Shown here: positions 31,641 to 42,083 of the stretch, one piece after another
How the letters are laid out: each line of letters opens with the position of its first letter
How positions within the stretch are numbered: position 1 is the first letter of the stretch
Assembly: GCA_963965975.1 (NCBI GenBank)
Contig: OZ014411.1
Coordinates: 5,379,001-5,443,000 of the forward strand
Direction: 5' to 3'
Length of the DNA: 64,000 bases
From: Xestospongia bergquistia
Lineage: Eukaryota > Porifera > Demospongiae > Haplosclerida > Petrosiidae
Position numbers and translations under genes: made by a program
Notes under the pieces: model-generated
Seen by the model: the letters and a program-made list of their open reading frames with translations, nothing else
The model's database searches: none
What the model was told of the DNA's origin: nothing

Positions 31641-33147
31641 CCCTCTCTTCCTTTCCCAAAGACACCAACATTTAATCTAAGAACTGGTGGTGCTGGTCGT
31701 ATCAATGTTCCTGTTATTCATCAGAATGATGAAGTGACTGCTGATAGCAGTGGCAGTTCCAAAAGGGTAAATACTTATACTCTCTTTGCATTGATTTTTA
31801 CTGGTGGTATGTGGAATTACATGAAGCTACATCATCAATAAAATATAGATGTGGCCTTGTAGCTTGAAAGTTTTAGCCAGTCATATTTAAGTGTTTCAAA
31901 ATATTTTTAAGTTGTTTTCTCCTTATTGACTGTTGTTTTTGCCTTGACACTTCACTGTTTTTAATTTTTTGTTGCAGCTGCATAACGAGCACATAACTGT
32001 TTAATAGTTATATGCAAAGTGTACGTGTTACTTTGAAATGCAAACAATAACATTCTCTTTATATGAAATTTCTATTTTATTACTTTCCTCAATAGCTATT
32101 GCTCTAGTTTTATATAGAATTTGCAAGGCTTATGCAAACAATTTAGTTTATGCCTAACCTGAGTTGTATCATTGAGTTAGGTGTCACATTCAACTTGAAC
32201 AGATTATACAATATACATACATTGTAAATTGTAGTGCTTGCAATATCTACTAACAACACTAATATACATAGGCACACTTTTTAATTTTACCTTATCCTAA
32301 CCTTATAAAATTTCTGTAGAATCTTCATGATCATTTCAAAGATACTATTGGACATCGTCAAGAAGTACCCCCTATTAATTACACCTCCCGTGGTATTGGT
32401 ACTGATGGCAACACAGAAGCTACAACTAGTGTTGTGACCACACCCACTTCATATACCATGTCGTCTGAAAAACCAATGAACTTGCCGATACAGTCTCAAA
32501 CAGGGATGGGTAATCCATCACCTGGTCGACCTACATACCGTTCTAGTGTGACTACACCCAGTGGTGCAGGTTATCTTATGAGTCAGGCTGTGTATCCCAC
32601 TCAACAAGGAACTGGTATACAATATCCAATTGGACAAGATGCCTTAACCTATCAGACCTACCCCTCCAATCAGATCCCAGGCCAACAGCGCCAAAACAAC
32701 ATACCTACAAGTCAATCCTACCTAACTCATCAAGCGTCTCATCAGCCTGTAGGAGTTGTTCCAATTATCCGTTCAATGTCCAACAGTCCTGGACCTTATA
32801 CTACAAGCCCATACTCAGTTCATTCCACCCTCCCTCATGTTAATCCTTCCCACAGTGCCCCACCCTCGGCTCATCCCGTGGGCAGTAGTGTGTTTGGTGG
32901 AACTTACAATCCCAGCCAATACTCTGGGCAACGTTTTGATGGCATGTATTACAGTGGTAGTCAGCATCAGCCTTTCTATTACACTCCTGGTTATATGAGC
33001 AGTAGTTACATGTCTGGTTCCCAACCTACTAATACTCAAGGAGGTCAACAACAACAACAACAACAACAACCTCAACAGCCACAGTCCTCAATACAGCGTC
33101 GTAATACCCCACCTCATTATGATCCTCGTTATAGCCAAGGACAATGA
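26182..33147 (+). CDS. coiled-coil protein with Q/S/P/Y-rich tail, 11 exons, unassigned
   Basis: Exons: 26182-26208, 27789-28271, 29543-29713, 30101-30247, 30401-30554, 30670-30785, 30884-30976, 31129-31215, 31430-31552, 31662-31766, 32320-33147; about 777 aa. The first, 9-codon exon (MNLSNDADQ, donor GTAAGT) joins in frame to the CCCACAG acceptor before exon 2. If it is non-coding, translation starts at 27804 (MSELKSEF). Residues about 20-480 are mostly heptad coiled coil (LCETLQDKNKRLEIAV, QLEEVIEQKNDRIELLRKQL, KELEDEKSSLENEI), broken by a Ser/Pro linker. The last exon is low-complexity, with PSQYSGQ-like and poly-Gln stretches. The layout, and the early KENAYLNCRLLGVNELARLLQ segment, faintly recall ABIN/TNIP adaptors, but I see no ubiquitin-binding UBAN motif. 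Function unknown. Confidence 0.85.
28540..28885. repeat. interspersed repeat of unknown type, copy 1
   Basis: It shares a colinear series of blocks with 46615-46970 and 60915-61257: CTGGAACCACAGGTA, AGCAATG, AACTTGAAGAAAG, AATTAAAAG, AGAGCAATGTGAA, GATCAAA, TTAGAAGCTAG and TATTCCTAG. It is clearly diverged. It lies in intron 2 of the coiled-coil gene. Confidence 0.65.
29865..30059. mobile_element. MITE, TACCGTAAA family, copy 2
   Basis: 195 bp with ends TACCGTAAATGTCAAAATT and its complement ending GACGTTTACGGTA, and TA at both edges. It ends 41 bp before an exon of the coiled-coil gene. Confidence 0.8.
31089..31126 (+). repeat. poly-C plus (CT)n tract at a splice acceptor
   Basis: A run of C followed by CT repeats ends directly at the CAG acceptor of the exon at 31129-31215. 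Confidence 0.9.
31590..31634 (+). repeat. poly-C plus (CT)n tract upstream of a splice acceptor
   Basis: The same arrangement as at 31089, before the AAAG acceptor of the exon at 31662-31766. Confidence 0.9.
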
Positions 33148-34241
33148 AGTATAACTTGGACCACTGTTCTTTGCTTGCTTAATTTGCACATTAATGTTAT
33201 TTGTCATGTGTTATGGTTTTGTACTTATACTATTATATAAGTCCACTATTTTGTTTTGCCCTTTTTTAATTATTACCTTTTTTTTAAATACAATATCATG
33301 AAATTAATGATACATTGTTAATTAGTTTTAGTAGTCCAATTGATGTGGTAAATTTTGTAAATACATTTTATTATTAAAAGGTAATGAATGCTTAAGAGCT
33401 TAATACACATAATATACATTGTCAGTGACATTGTGTAGTTACATCATCCCTGCACAGGATAATAAATTATTGTGACTTCAATTGATGTAGATAATTAGGC
33501 TAACATTTATTAGTTTTAGTTAATTAACATCTTTTTATTGTGTGTGTCTGTACTATTATTATATAGAGATGATGTAACTGGCATCCCTATTATCTTGTAT
33601 GAGATAACAAGAGATTTACTTTTATCTTTTTTGTTTAGCTCTTGTCCTCCTGAAGCAAAAAGAGAATACTTTAATTTTTCATCATGTCCTCATTATGACT
33701 GACTCCATATTGTTCATTAACTATTTACCTCATAGCTTGACCGATGCTCACAATAACTGCAAACAAAAGGTTATTTCAATATTTCTCTGTACATTCCTAT
33801 TCTTGATGACATTGGAATTCAAACCTACACTACAATAGATAGGTCCTTTTAAAGTCATGTGGACACATTAAACGAGAAACAAAACTAAACTGTTGTCAGA
33901 GGGTATCTCCATATTCTCTACATATATATTGGTACAATGATCTATTTCTTTAACACATGGCATAGTCATCATGAGTCATCATAAGGAGAGCTTCCAAAAT
34001 GGTATGTGTAGACAGACCATTTATTTACTCCTTCATATTTTTCAAATACAATAAAACTATTGATTTCATATGAACCTTGGACCACAAGTATGTGAGTCTG
34101 GACAACTTATACACTAAAAAATAATTAATTATATATCATGGGGCTTTTAAATTTTTGTTTTATAAGTATATCAATATGTGTTTATTATATGCTATAAACA
34201 CTGTCACATGATTATTAATTGTATTTATAATTATTAAAATG
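33148..34241. other. convergent intergenic region, 3' flanks of coiled-coil gene and PLAA
   Basis: Plain AT-rich sequence between two converging stop codons. AATAAA-like signals occur on both strands. No gene or repeat recognised. Confidence 0.6.
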
Positions 34242-36903
34242 TTAGATAAATGATTCCAAAAGAATTAAAGCACATTCAGATACCTACAAAGACAGTCAGA
34301 AGTAAAATATGTCCCATAACATTAAATTACCTTTATTGGATCATTGACATCACATAATGGTGCTATCACTTCACTCAGTTGACCTGAAGATACTGTTGAT
34401 AACACAACTTCCTTTTTAACAGATGTCTAGTATCAGGAGATTGGTTATACATAATTATTAAGATAATGTATTTACTGACCAATGTTCCAATTGCTATCAT
34501 GACTCTAAATTTTGCTTCTAAATTGTGTTCGCTGGATCTAAGTATCTAGTTGAAAATTAACAAGATATGTTGTCATAGCAACTATAAATACCTTTATAGC
34601 AAAATCAAGTAGTTTTAAAACACCGTTATTATCAGAGCACTTATTACAATAACAACTATAACTAAAAGTATTATAGCAATAAAGATAACATAGAATACAA
34701 ATCTAACTTCATGAGAACAGTGGCTAATGAGATCTGGTGAGTTTTAGATGAATGTAATAGCATTTTATCTAGTATTCCAAATATCTAGTGTTAATGATCA
34801 AACATATATGTTATATGATTATAAAGGACTCTAACCTCTTCTTGATGGGTTTGGATCCAGACTTCTCCCAAGGAGAACATGTTTGCCAATATTCTTAAAA
34901 CAAGTAATTGGTTCTTACTTTGTGCATCTGGACCACTGTGTATCAAATAAATATATTCATCTTATGCCAAAATATGAACTAAATCTTCTTTCTTTAAGGC
35001 TATAACAATCCAAATAAAATTACACTTAACAAAATTTTAACAAGGCGGTCATATTGTAATATTTATGTGTAATAATTATAGATAGGCAAGAGGTGTGTCA
35101 AACAAATTCACCAAGGTACATAGGTCAATAATATCTATTATATCTAGGGAAACCACCTTCCCAGTAAGTGAAAGATCTATGTCAACTCACCATCCAAGTT
35201 TTAGTAAATGATCTATAAATTGTATAGGAGCAGCAGTAAAATATTTATAGCAAGTCTCATGTAACACAGCTAGCCTCAAAACATCTAAAACTATAACAAC
35301 AATAAATATATCTAATGTTAGAAGATATAAATATATTTAATGCTATCTGTCCTCTAATATTAGAAGTTGTTAATGTCATTGTAATACTATGGGCTTGAAT
35401 ATTGAACAGTTCACAAATATTATGAAGAAAGTATAGAATGTTTGAAGACACGATAGTAGGTAGGCAGTATTATCTATACTCCAGTGTGGTAGTACTTTGC
35501 AGAAAGCCTAATTAAATACTAAAATCTTTGCTTTTTATTGGACGTCAGCTGCTAAAGAGGCAGTTTTATTTATTAATAGTCACACAAAATTATAAAATAA
35601 CAATGCTACATACATATGCATTCATTTCTTTGGAAAAATAATCTCAAAAAGCCTTCCAATTTTCATGTAATCATGATAAATAAAGAAAACATTGTCCCAT
35701 CCCTACATGCTATTGTCTGTCTAATAAAAAGTACATGTACATAAACAATAATCTATCTATAATATTTTCTTATACTCACTTGGGAATATATAGTCAACTG
35801 GCCAGTCCAATAATTTGTGTAGTAATTGCAATTGATCAGAAGTAACAGTACCAGAGGTAGTCAAAGCAAAACACAGACCTGTATAATACATAATATTAAA
35901 AATAGTTCTACACAGATTATGCATCCCATCGTTATTATGGGGATTCACCCAACATGCAGTTTCAATAGTGGACCCTCGCTACATGTATTATTAAATTGTC
36001 ATTAACATTATTGTTATTGTTCTCTTTAGTGTTTGGTAAGAAATGACATCAGATAAACAATATGGCAGTATTAACAGGGTAATACACATACCATACCACA
36101 TTATAACATTTCCACAACATACAAATACTGTATATATATCATAAAATTACATACTTTCAATATTTCTGATTTCATCTTCATTAATACAACACTATTAGAG
36201 AAGTAAGGTTTATTAAAAATTATTAAAATTATGTTACATAATTCTAATTATTACCTTATCAGATACTTGGCTGAACTCTCGTAGCTTCATTATGATTTTA
36301 CCAATGTAATCACTAGAACTTGTAAAAGTTTGGTAAGAAGTCTAAATGGCAATTACATGACAGTCATGTGACAGAATATAGCTTACTATTGGAAAATAAG
36401 AATTACTATGTATGGCTGTTGTAGTTTCTGAGGAGTGATAAGCTGATGCTCCTATGTGGTGGTTAATTAGTTATCAGGTAACTATTGAAATACCTGTAAA
36501 AGGATCCTTGGCATTAACAGAAGATGCCCCTGAATCACTGGGTTTATAACGAGACCTGCCAGTCAATGGATCTTGGCCCTCTCCTAAATCTGATGTCCTT
36601 GTACTCTCTCCAGGAATATAACGTGCTCCTCCTAATAACAAAAATTAATAATAATTAATTTAAAGTTAGTTACCAGTAAATGGATCGGCAATACCAGTAC
36701 TAACATGTTGTACATCAGCATTCTGCATTATGAAATCTGCCACCTATATTATACAATAGGTATTTTATATAAAGAAACTTTATACTCTCTCTCTCTCTCT
36801 CTCTCATACATACTTGATCTAAGTACCATGCTGGTATGTCATTAGCAGTAAGAAACTCTTCAGCAGCAACATAAGGATCATCTAATAATAGAAGACTTTA
36901 ATA

Positions 36904-36946
<43 letters not shown>

Positions 36947-37453
36947 TGATAATAAATAACCAATTTTGTTGTATGGCAATTTAAGTTTTCGCATTTCAGG
37001 TCCGCCATCATCAATTTCAATATCAAAGAGATAATCAAATTCCTAAAAGAGAAGATATTATTTTTATGATATGACCAATGTGTAGCATACTTTTCCATTG
37101 TAGATGTTATCACCTTTAGGAACCTGACTTAGTGCATCCCCAATCTATCAGTATTCAGTCTATACTACTATCAGTGATACCAGTAATAACTCACCTTCAA
37201 CCATTGACTCGTGTTGGCATCCCACTAGCAATGACAATAAAATATACTATCATGATCATTTGTTGTGTGTACCTGATATACTTCGGCTTTACCATTGTTA
37301 TTAACTAGTTTAGTATCTCCTGTTTTCTGACCTGAAATGTTAATAATTTGACAAAATGTAGCACTAAATTTATAGTACCAGGTTCAGCAAGTGCTACAGA
37401 TATTTTTGGCAGAGACTCCACATCAATAGATTGCTTGCTATTAGACAGTCTAG

Positions 37454-37496
<43 letters not shown>

Positions 37497-39611
37497 TGAG
37501 AAACTTAGGGGGTAGAATTATTGTGTTTACTTACTGGTATTCTTCTACTCTTGACAGAAAATTCTGAAAAATGAAAAAAGTAAAAACATAGTTATTTATA
37601 CAATAAGCTACAGAGTTAGGAGACACCTTAATGTGGTCTTCAGAAGCAGTTCTCAAACCATTTGTGGTAAATACACGAGCAGTACTATCACTAAACACAA
37701 ACATAACTATTGGTAATGTTATAAATGTACTTCTAACCTAGATCCTACCACAATATCTCCATTAGATGACCAATACACACTCCACACTGAAACACAAGGC
37801 AATCTAATAGTCTGTACACACTCAGTATCTAATAGGATAAAGCAAATAACAGATAAATCTACATGTATCATTATTACCTTTCCATATACGTAGAGTTCCA
37901 TCTTCTCCACAAGAGGCAAACTCATCACTTGAATTAGACAGTGGAGCAATACTATATAATATCATAAAATTCATTGTATAATTATTGTACATACATGTAT
38001 TCAATTAATACACAAAGTATGAGGATTACTACAGATTTTATGTAGTGTATATAGCAGCTGTATTTACCTATAGATAAATGCTTCGTGTCCAACTAGTTGA
38101 TTAAGACATAGACCTGTGTGAATATTCCATCTACGAATTGTACTAGAGAGAGAGAGAGAGAGACAGAGAGAGAGACAGAGAGAGACAGACAGACAGACAG
38201 AGACAAAGAGAAAGAAAGACAGAGAGAGAGAGATAACATGCTACATACTTAAAATCATGGTGTGCTGTCTTGTTAGCAGCATTAGTTGGTAAGACAATTT
38301 AACATTTGCAAAATTTCATCCAAATATTGTTCTGAGTGTGTTAAAATTGTTTTTAAAAGACTAAAGCTCTATAGATAACATGGCCTAACATTCAATTCAA
38401 TTTAGTTAAATGTATGTACTGAATTTTAATACTTAATCTCCATAAAAGGTCAGTACAAAATAATACTAACCAGTCATTAGAAGCAGATAAGAACACCTCT
38501 GGTGAAATAACCTTCACATCTCTCACAACATCATTGTGCCCACAATATTCCTGAATACACAGTAATGTATCAGTCTCCCATAACCTAATAATTCTGTCAG
38601 CACCACCTAAAGGAACAGTATACCATAACTATAGTTGGTATTTTACAATAAAAACAACTTTAAAGTTTTTATTGTAAGTATTTTATATTATCACATTTAT
38701 AAAATTTTATATGTGATAATATAAAATATTTAACTAAAAAGAAAGCATCTTAAAATGCTAAGTGTTAGATGTATTGGCTGTTTATTATATTTACAAAAAT
38801 CGTTGTTATTGAAAAAGAATAAGACTGGAAGAGAAGTCAAAGGATAGACAGACATGCTGTGACAAAGGCAATAAGACAAAGTCAGTCAGCTTTATTTTAA
38901 ATGTTTGCCACATACTGGCAATAATGAAAGTAATAACAAACCAGATAAGATCCGTTTTGAACCATCAAACTTGGCTAATCCAGAGAGGGTCCATACTGCC
39001 GGTTCATGAGCTTGTAACACTTTACTTTCATTGCTATTACTCCAGACACGTACAGTACTAGAGAATACTACTGAAAACACTACATTGTATAAATACATAC
39101 CTGTCCCATGAGGCTGATATTAGCTGTGAATGTTGGCATATTATACAAGTTATTAACCCACTATGCCCTGTGTAACATTGCAATGGCTCTACATAAGAAG
39201 TATCCATACACTGCCATATAATAGTGATTATTACCTTGTATAGATGAGTCCAATGAATGTAACAGCACAGTATTATCTTGACTACCAGTGGCTACCAGTG
39301 CTGATCAAGTCAATTATATTAAAACAATATGACAGTTCTGTCTTACTTTTGTCTACACCACCCATAGTATTAGTTGGTACTATACATATAGACGACACAT
39401 AGCCACTATGTGAAGTAAGCTGCTTGTGAAGCAAGAAATCACGTGTTCCTGCGTATCTTATCCATACGCACGCCGTCTTGTCTCTAGACGCTGTGACAAT
39501 GTACTCATCAGGTTCTCCTTCAACTTCAAAAGCACATACAGCTCTTATGTCTCCAGTATGTCCTAAGATCTCTGTAGAAAGTTGGTAGATACTTGAAGTT
39601 CTAGTTGCCAT
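34242..39611 (-). CDS. PLAA: PLAA (phospholipase A2-activating protein; Doa1/Ufd3 family), complete, 29 exons
   Basis: A ubiquitin-binding cofactor of p97/VCP (ubiquitin recycling, membrane-protein sorting). Order: seven-bladed WD40 propeller (VTASRDKTACVWIRY, SVLSASND, SCGEDGTLRIWK), PFU domain (GKEFDYLFDIEIDDGGPEM, LKLPYNK), linker with three DPFTG/DPLTG-type repeats, and C-terminal PUL armadillo-like domain ending VSECALILLESFI. Start ATG 39611. Exons: 39347-39611, 39235-39300, 39101-39188, 38942-39057, 38471-38606, 38068-38142, 37878-37951, 37738-37828, 37627-37690, 37535-37563, 37379-37449, 37273-37331, 37195-37224, 37091-37144, 36961-37042, 36814-36881, 36674-36743, 36494-36631, 36387-36451, 36255-36341, 36155-36191, 35780-35878, 35191-35284, 34836-34935, 34708-34784, 34592-34661, 34480-34545, 34331-34426, 34242-34283. 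Phases close to 803 codons; human about 795 aa. The exon at 36155 is the least certain. Confidence 0.95.
36786..36805. repeat. (CT)n microsatellite in PLAA
   Basis: A short CT run on the plus strand, just downstream of the donor of the exon at 36814-36881 on the transcript. Confidence 0.85.
36905..36946. repeat. (TAA)n microsatellite in PLAA intron
   Basis: An uninterrupted TAA/ATA run next to the exon at 36961-37042. Confidence 0.95.
37452..37498. repeat. (GA)n tract at a PLAA splice acceptor
   Basis: It reads as CT on the transcript strand and runs into the CCTAG acceptor of the exon at 37379-37449. Confidence 0.95.
38145..38232. repeat. (GA)n/(GACA)n tract at a PLAA splice acceptor
   Basis: It reads as CT-rich on the transcript strand and ends at the CTAG acceptor of the exon at 38068-38142. 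Confidence 0.95.
38642..38735. repeat. two adjacent AT-rich hairpins
   Basis: TTACAATAAAAAC pairs with GTTTTTATTGTAA. Immediately after it, TATTTTATATTATCACAT pairs with its complement around TTATAAAATTTTA. It lies in a PLAA intron and may be a small MITE. Confidence 0.7.
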
Positions 39612-40373
39612 TTTGTAAGTGGGAGGGTTACATGCAATCTCGCAGGGGGTCCGGCAGGAAGTAATACATTAATATATACTAAGTATAGCTTCAAAATTTT
39701 GCTCTACATGTTTGTGAATAATTCTAATGAAGCCAACTCTTTTTTGATTGGATTTTTGGTTTTCCTAAGATGTTCAAAATTTTTAATGTTGATAATAATA
39801 ATTTAAACGCAGGACACACAGGAAAAAAGTATTGAATATGTACATTCATTGTTTTATTGATGTAAATAAAATGGTTTATACTACAATTACAATAGTAAAT
39901 ATTCCACTCATTTTGTACTATGTATTTTTTACATAATGTATATATGATGGATTTATTACAATTGTTGTATTAACATTGTAGATTTCAATTGTAATAACAC
40001 TGTGTAAATCTGTATGTAAATGTATTGTTTACAACGTCATTACACTGTTGTATTATTATTGTAAATTGTCAATTGGACTGTGTAAATTTGTAATTTAATT
40101 TTTCCAAAACTTTTATGAAAAATGTAATATTGTAATTTAAAAAAAAACATTTGTAAATAACAAAAAAATGTATTTAAAATATTCCAACAGCTAGTCTAAA
40201 CTTAGTTTAGTAATGTGTGTTCAATGAGTGGAGCAACTATCAAGTTCTCCTAAAATAGTACAGTTCACAGAAAAGCTCATAAGTAGTACTAGTGAAAGGG
40301 TAACTCCCTGAGAACCTTCCAAGTGTTGAACGCATAAACAACAAATCTGGCACATCATTCAGATCAATCTCTT

Positions 40374-40909
40374 GTCTTGATAGATCTTCTATACTTTAGA
40401 ACACACTGACGTAGTAGCAAAGAAGGTCTAATGTTAGCATTTGTGATACATGAAGTCTCCATGTCTGAAATTTTTTGTTCACTCCATGAGTTGATTTGAT
40501 CATTGCTAGAAAAACTAAACAAAATTATTACTAATGAAGTATTTTTTGATAAGGTCAAGTTTGTTTTGTATCTATCTATAGATCCATTCACTATCCTTAC
40601 CAGATAAATATTAAAGAGACATTGATAGTATTGACAGCAGAGATTATGGAGTCTTCTTTATCATAAACCGAGTTGTACAAACTGTGAAAGAACAAAATTA
40701 ATTAAGAAAGAACTGGCCTACCAATTATAATGTATTGTTGATGCAGTATTGATAAATGTAAAATGATTAATACTGAGTATGCAGACCTACATGTATTGAA
40801 CTACTAACACACTTATTGTTAGTAATTGACATCATGCATGGTTACCTCAAAACAGAAGTCATAGAACAAAGAATAACTTACATGACCAGTTGTTGATTGC
40901 AAATGAAGT
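40374..40909 (-). CDS. possible gene 3' part, three exons, unrecognised
   Basis: Three minus-strand segments with good splice signals and matching phases: 40882-40909 (acceptor AACAG, donor GTAAG), 40601-40681 (CACAG, GTAAGG) and 40374-40505 (TCTAG to a TGA). They encode FICNQQLVILYNSV, DKEDSIISAVNTINVSLIFI, then CNDQINSWSEQKISDMETSC and a basic tail ending KTRD. I do not recognise it. No initiator exon was found, although one could lie upstream toward the minisatellite. It could be a young lineage-specific gene or a relic. Confidence 0.35.
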
Positions 40910-41229
40910 CTGTTTAATTGAGATTTTCTCCATATAATAAATAACTGAGACTTTATAGCATATGCCTAGTAATGTTGATATAGGGATCAATAATCATCAA
41001 TTGAAAAGATAAATGAATTGATGGATGAATGGTTATGATAAAGAGTTGAATGAATGGATTGACACATACCTATGAAAGCATATTTTGTACAAGTATTATA
41101 GTATGAATAGTCACTACAGTCAGTCAGTTAAGTGCTTGGTTGAAGGATCAATCAGTCAGGCAGACAGTCTGTCAGAACTCAGGCAGGCAGTCAAAAGGTC
41201 AATGAACAATCAAACCAGCAGTCAAATAG

Positions 41230-41890
41230 TCAGTCTGTTAGACAGTCAGTCGTTTCATCAGTCCAATCATTAGTCTGTTAGACATTCAGTCATTTCGACA
41301 GTCCAATCATTAGTGTTAGACAGTCAGTCATTGCGTCAGTCCAATCATTAGTCTGTTAGACAGTCAGTCATTTCGTCAGTCCAATCATTAGTCTGATAGA
41401 CAGTCAGTCATTTCGTCAGTCCAATCATTAGTCTGTTAGACAGTCAGTCATTTCGTCAGTCCAATCATTAGTCTGTTTGAATAGTCAGTCATTTCGTAAG
41501 TCCAATCATTAGTCTGTTTGACAGTCAGTCATTGCGTCAGTCCAATCATTAGTCTGTTAGACAGTCAGTCATTTCGTCAGTCCAATCATTAGTCTGTTAG
41601 ACAGTCAGTCATTTCGTCAGTCCAATCATTAGTCTGTTTGAATAGTCAGTCATTTCGTAAGTCCAATCATTAGTCTGTTTGAATAGTCAGTCATTTCGTA
41701 AGTCCAATCATTAGTCTGTTTGACAGTCAGTCATTGCGTCAGTCCAATCATTAGTCTGTTAGACAGTCAGTCATTTCGTCAGTCCAATCATTAGTCTGTT
41801 TGAATAGTCAGTCATTTCGTAAGTCCAATCATTAGTCTGTTTGAATAGTCAGTCATTTCGTAAGTCCAATCATTAGTCTGTTTGAATAGT
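41230..41890. repeat. 40/41-bp minisatellite, about 16 copies
   Basis: Unit: GTCTGTTAGACAGTCAGTCA plus TTTCGTCAGTCCAATCATTA. A variant with TTTGAATAG and CGTAAGT is 41 bp, and the two types are interspersed in blocks. A looser CAGTCAGT-rich lead-in starts at about 41097. The array ends about 140 bp upstream of the shared 5' boundary of Fringe-like gene A. Confidence 0.95.
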
Positions 41891-42083
41891 CATATTATGT
41901 TGAATAAATAAATTATTAAAAATCACAAAGCAATTATCAATAATTGGTCTGAAATCTGTGCCAACAGTTTGATTCGTAAACGTAAATGTACCGTAACTGA
42001 AGAGCGTTATACGGACATTGTCCGAACATTGATCTGAGAAAAACGGATATGAACGATAATTGTGCACGCACTATTCGCCGACA

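Larger units (their letters stand above)
39612..42028. other. intergenic region PLAA / Fringe-like gene A
   Basis: It holds a possible three-exon minus gene (40374-40909) and a minisatellite (41230-41890). The rest, including 39660-40200, is AT-rich with nothing recognised. Confidence 0.5.

Noticed and set aside
32756-33075. Extra frames over the last exon of the coiled-coil gene
   Set aside because: Shadows of the Q/S/P-rich coding exon in other frames.
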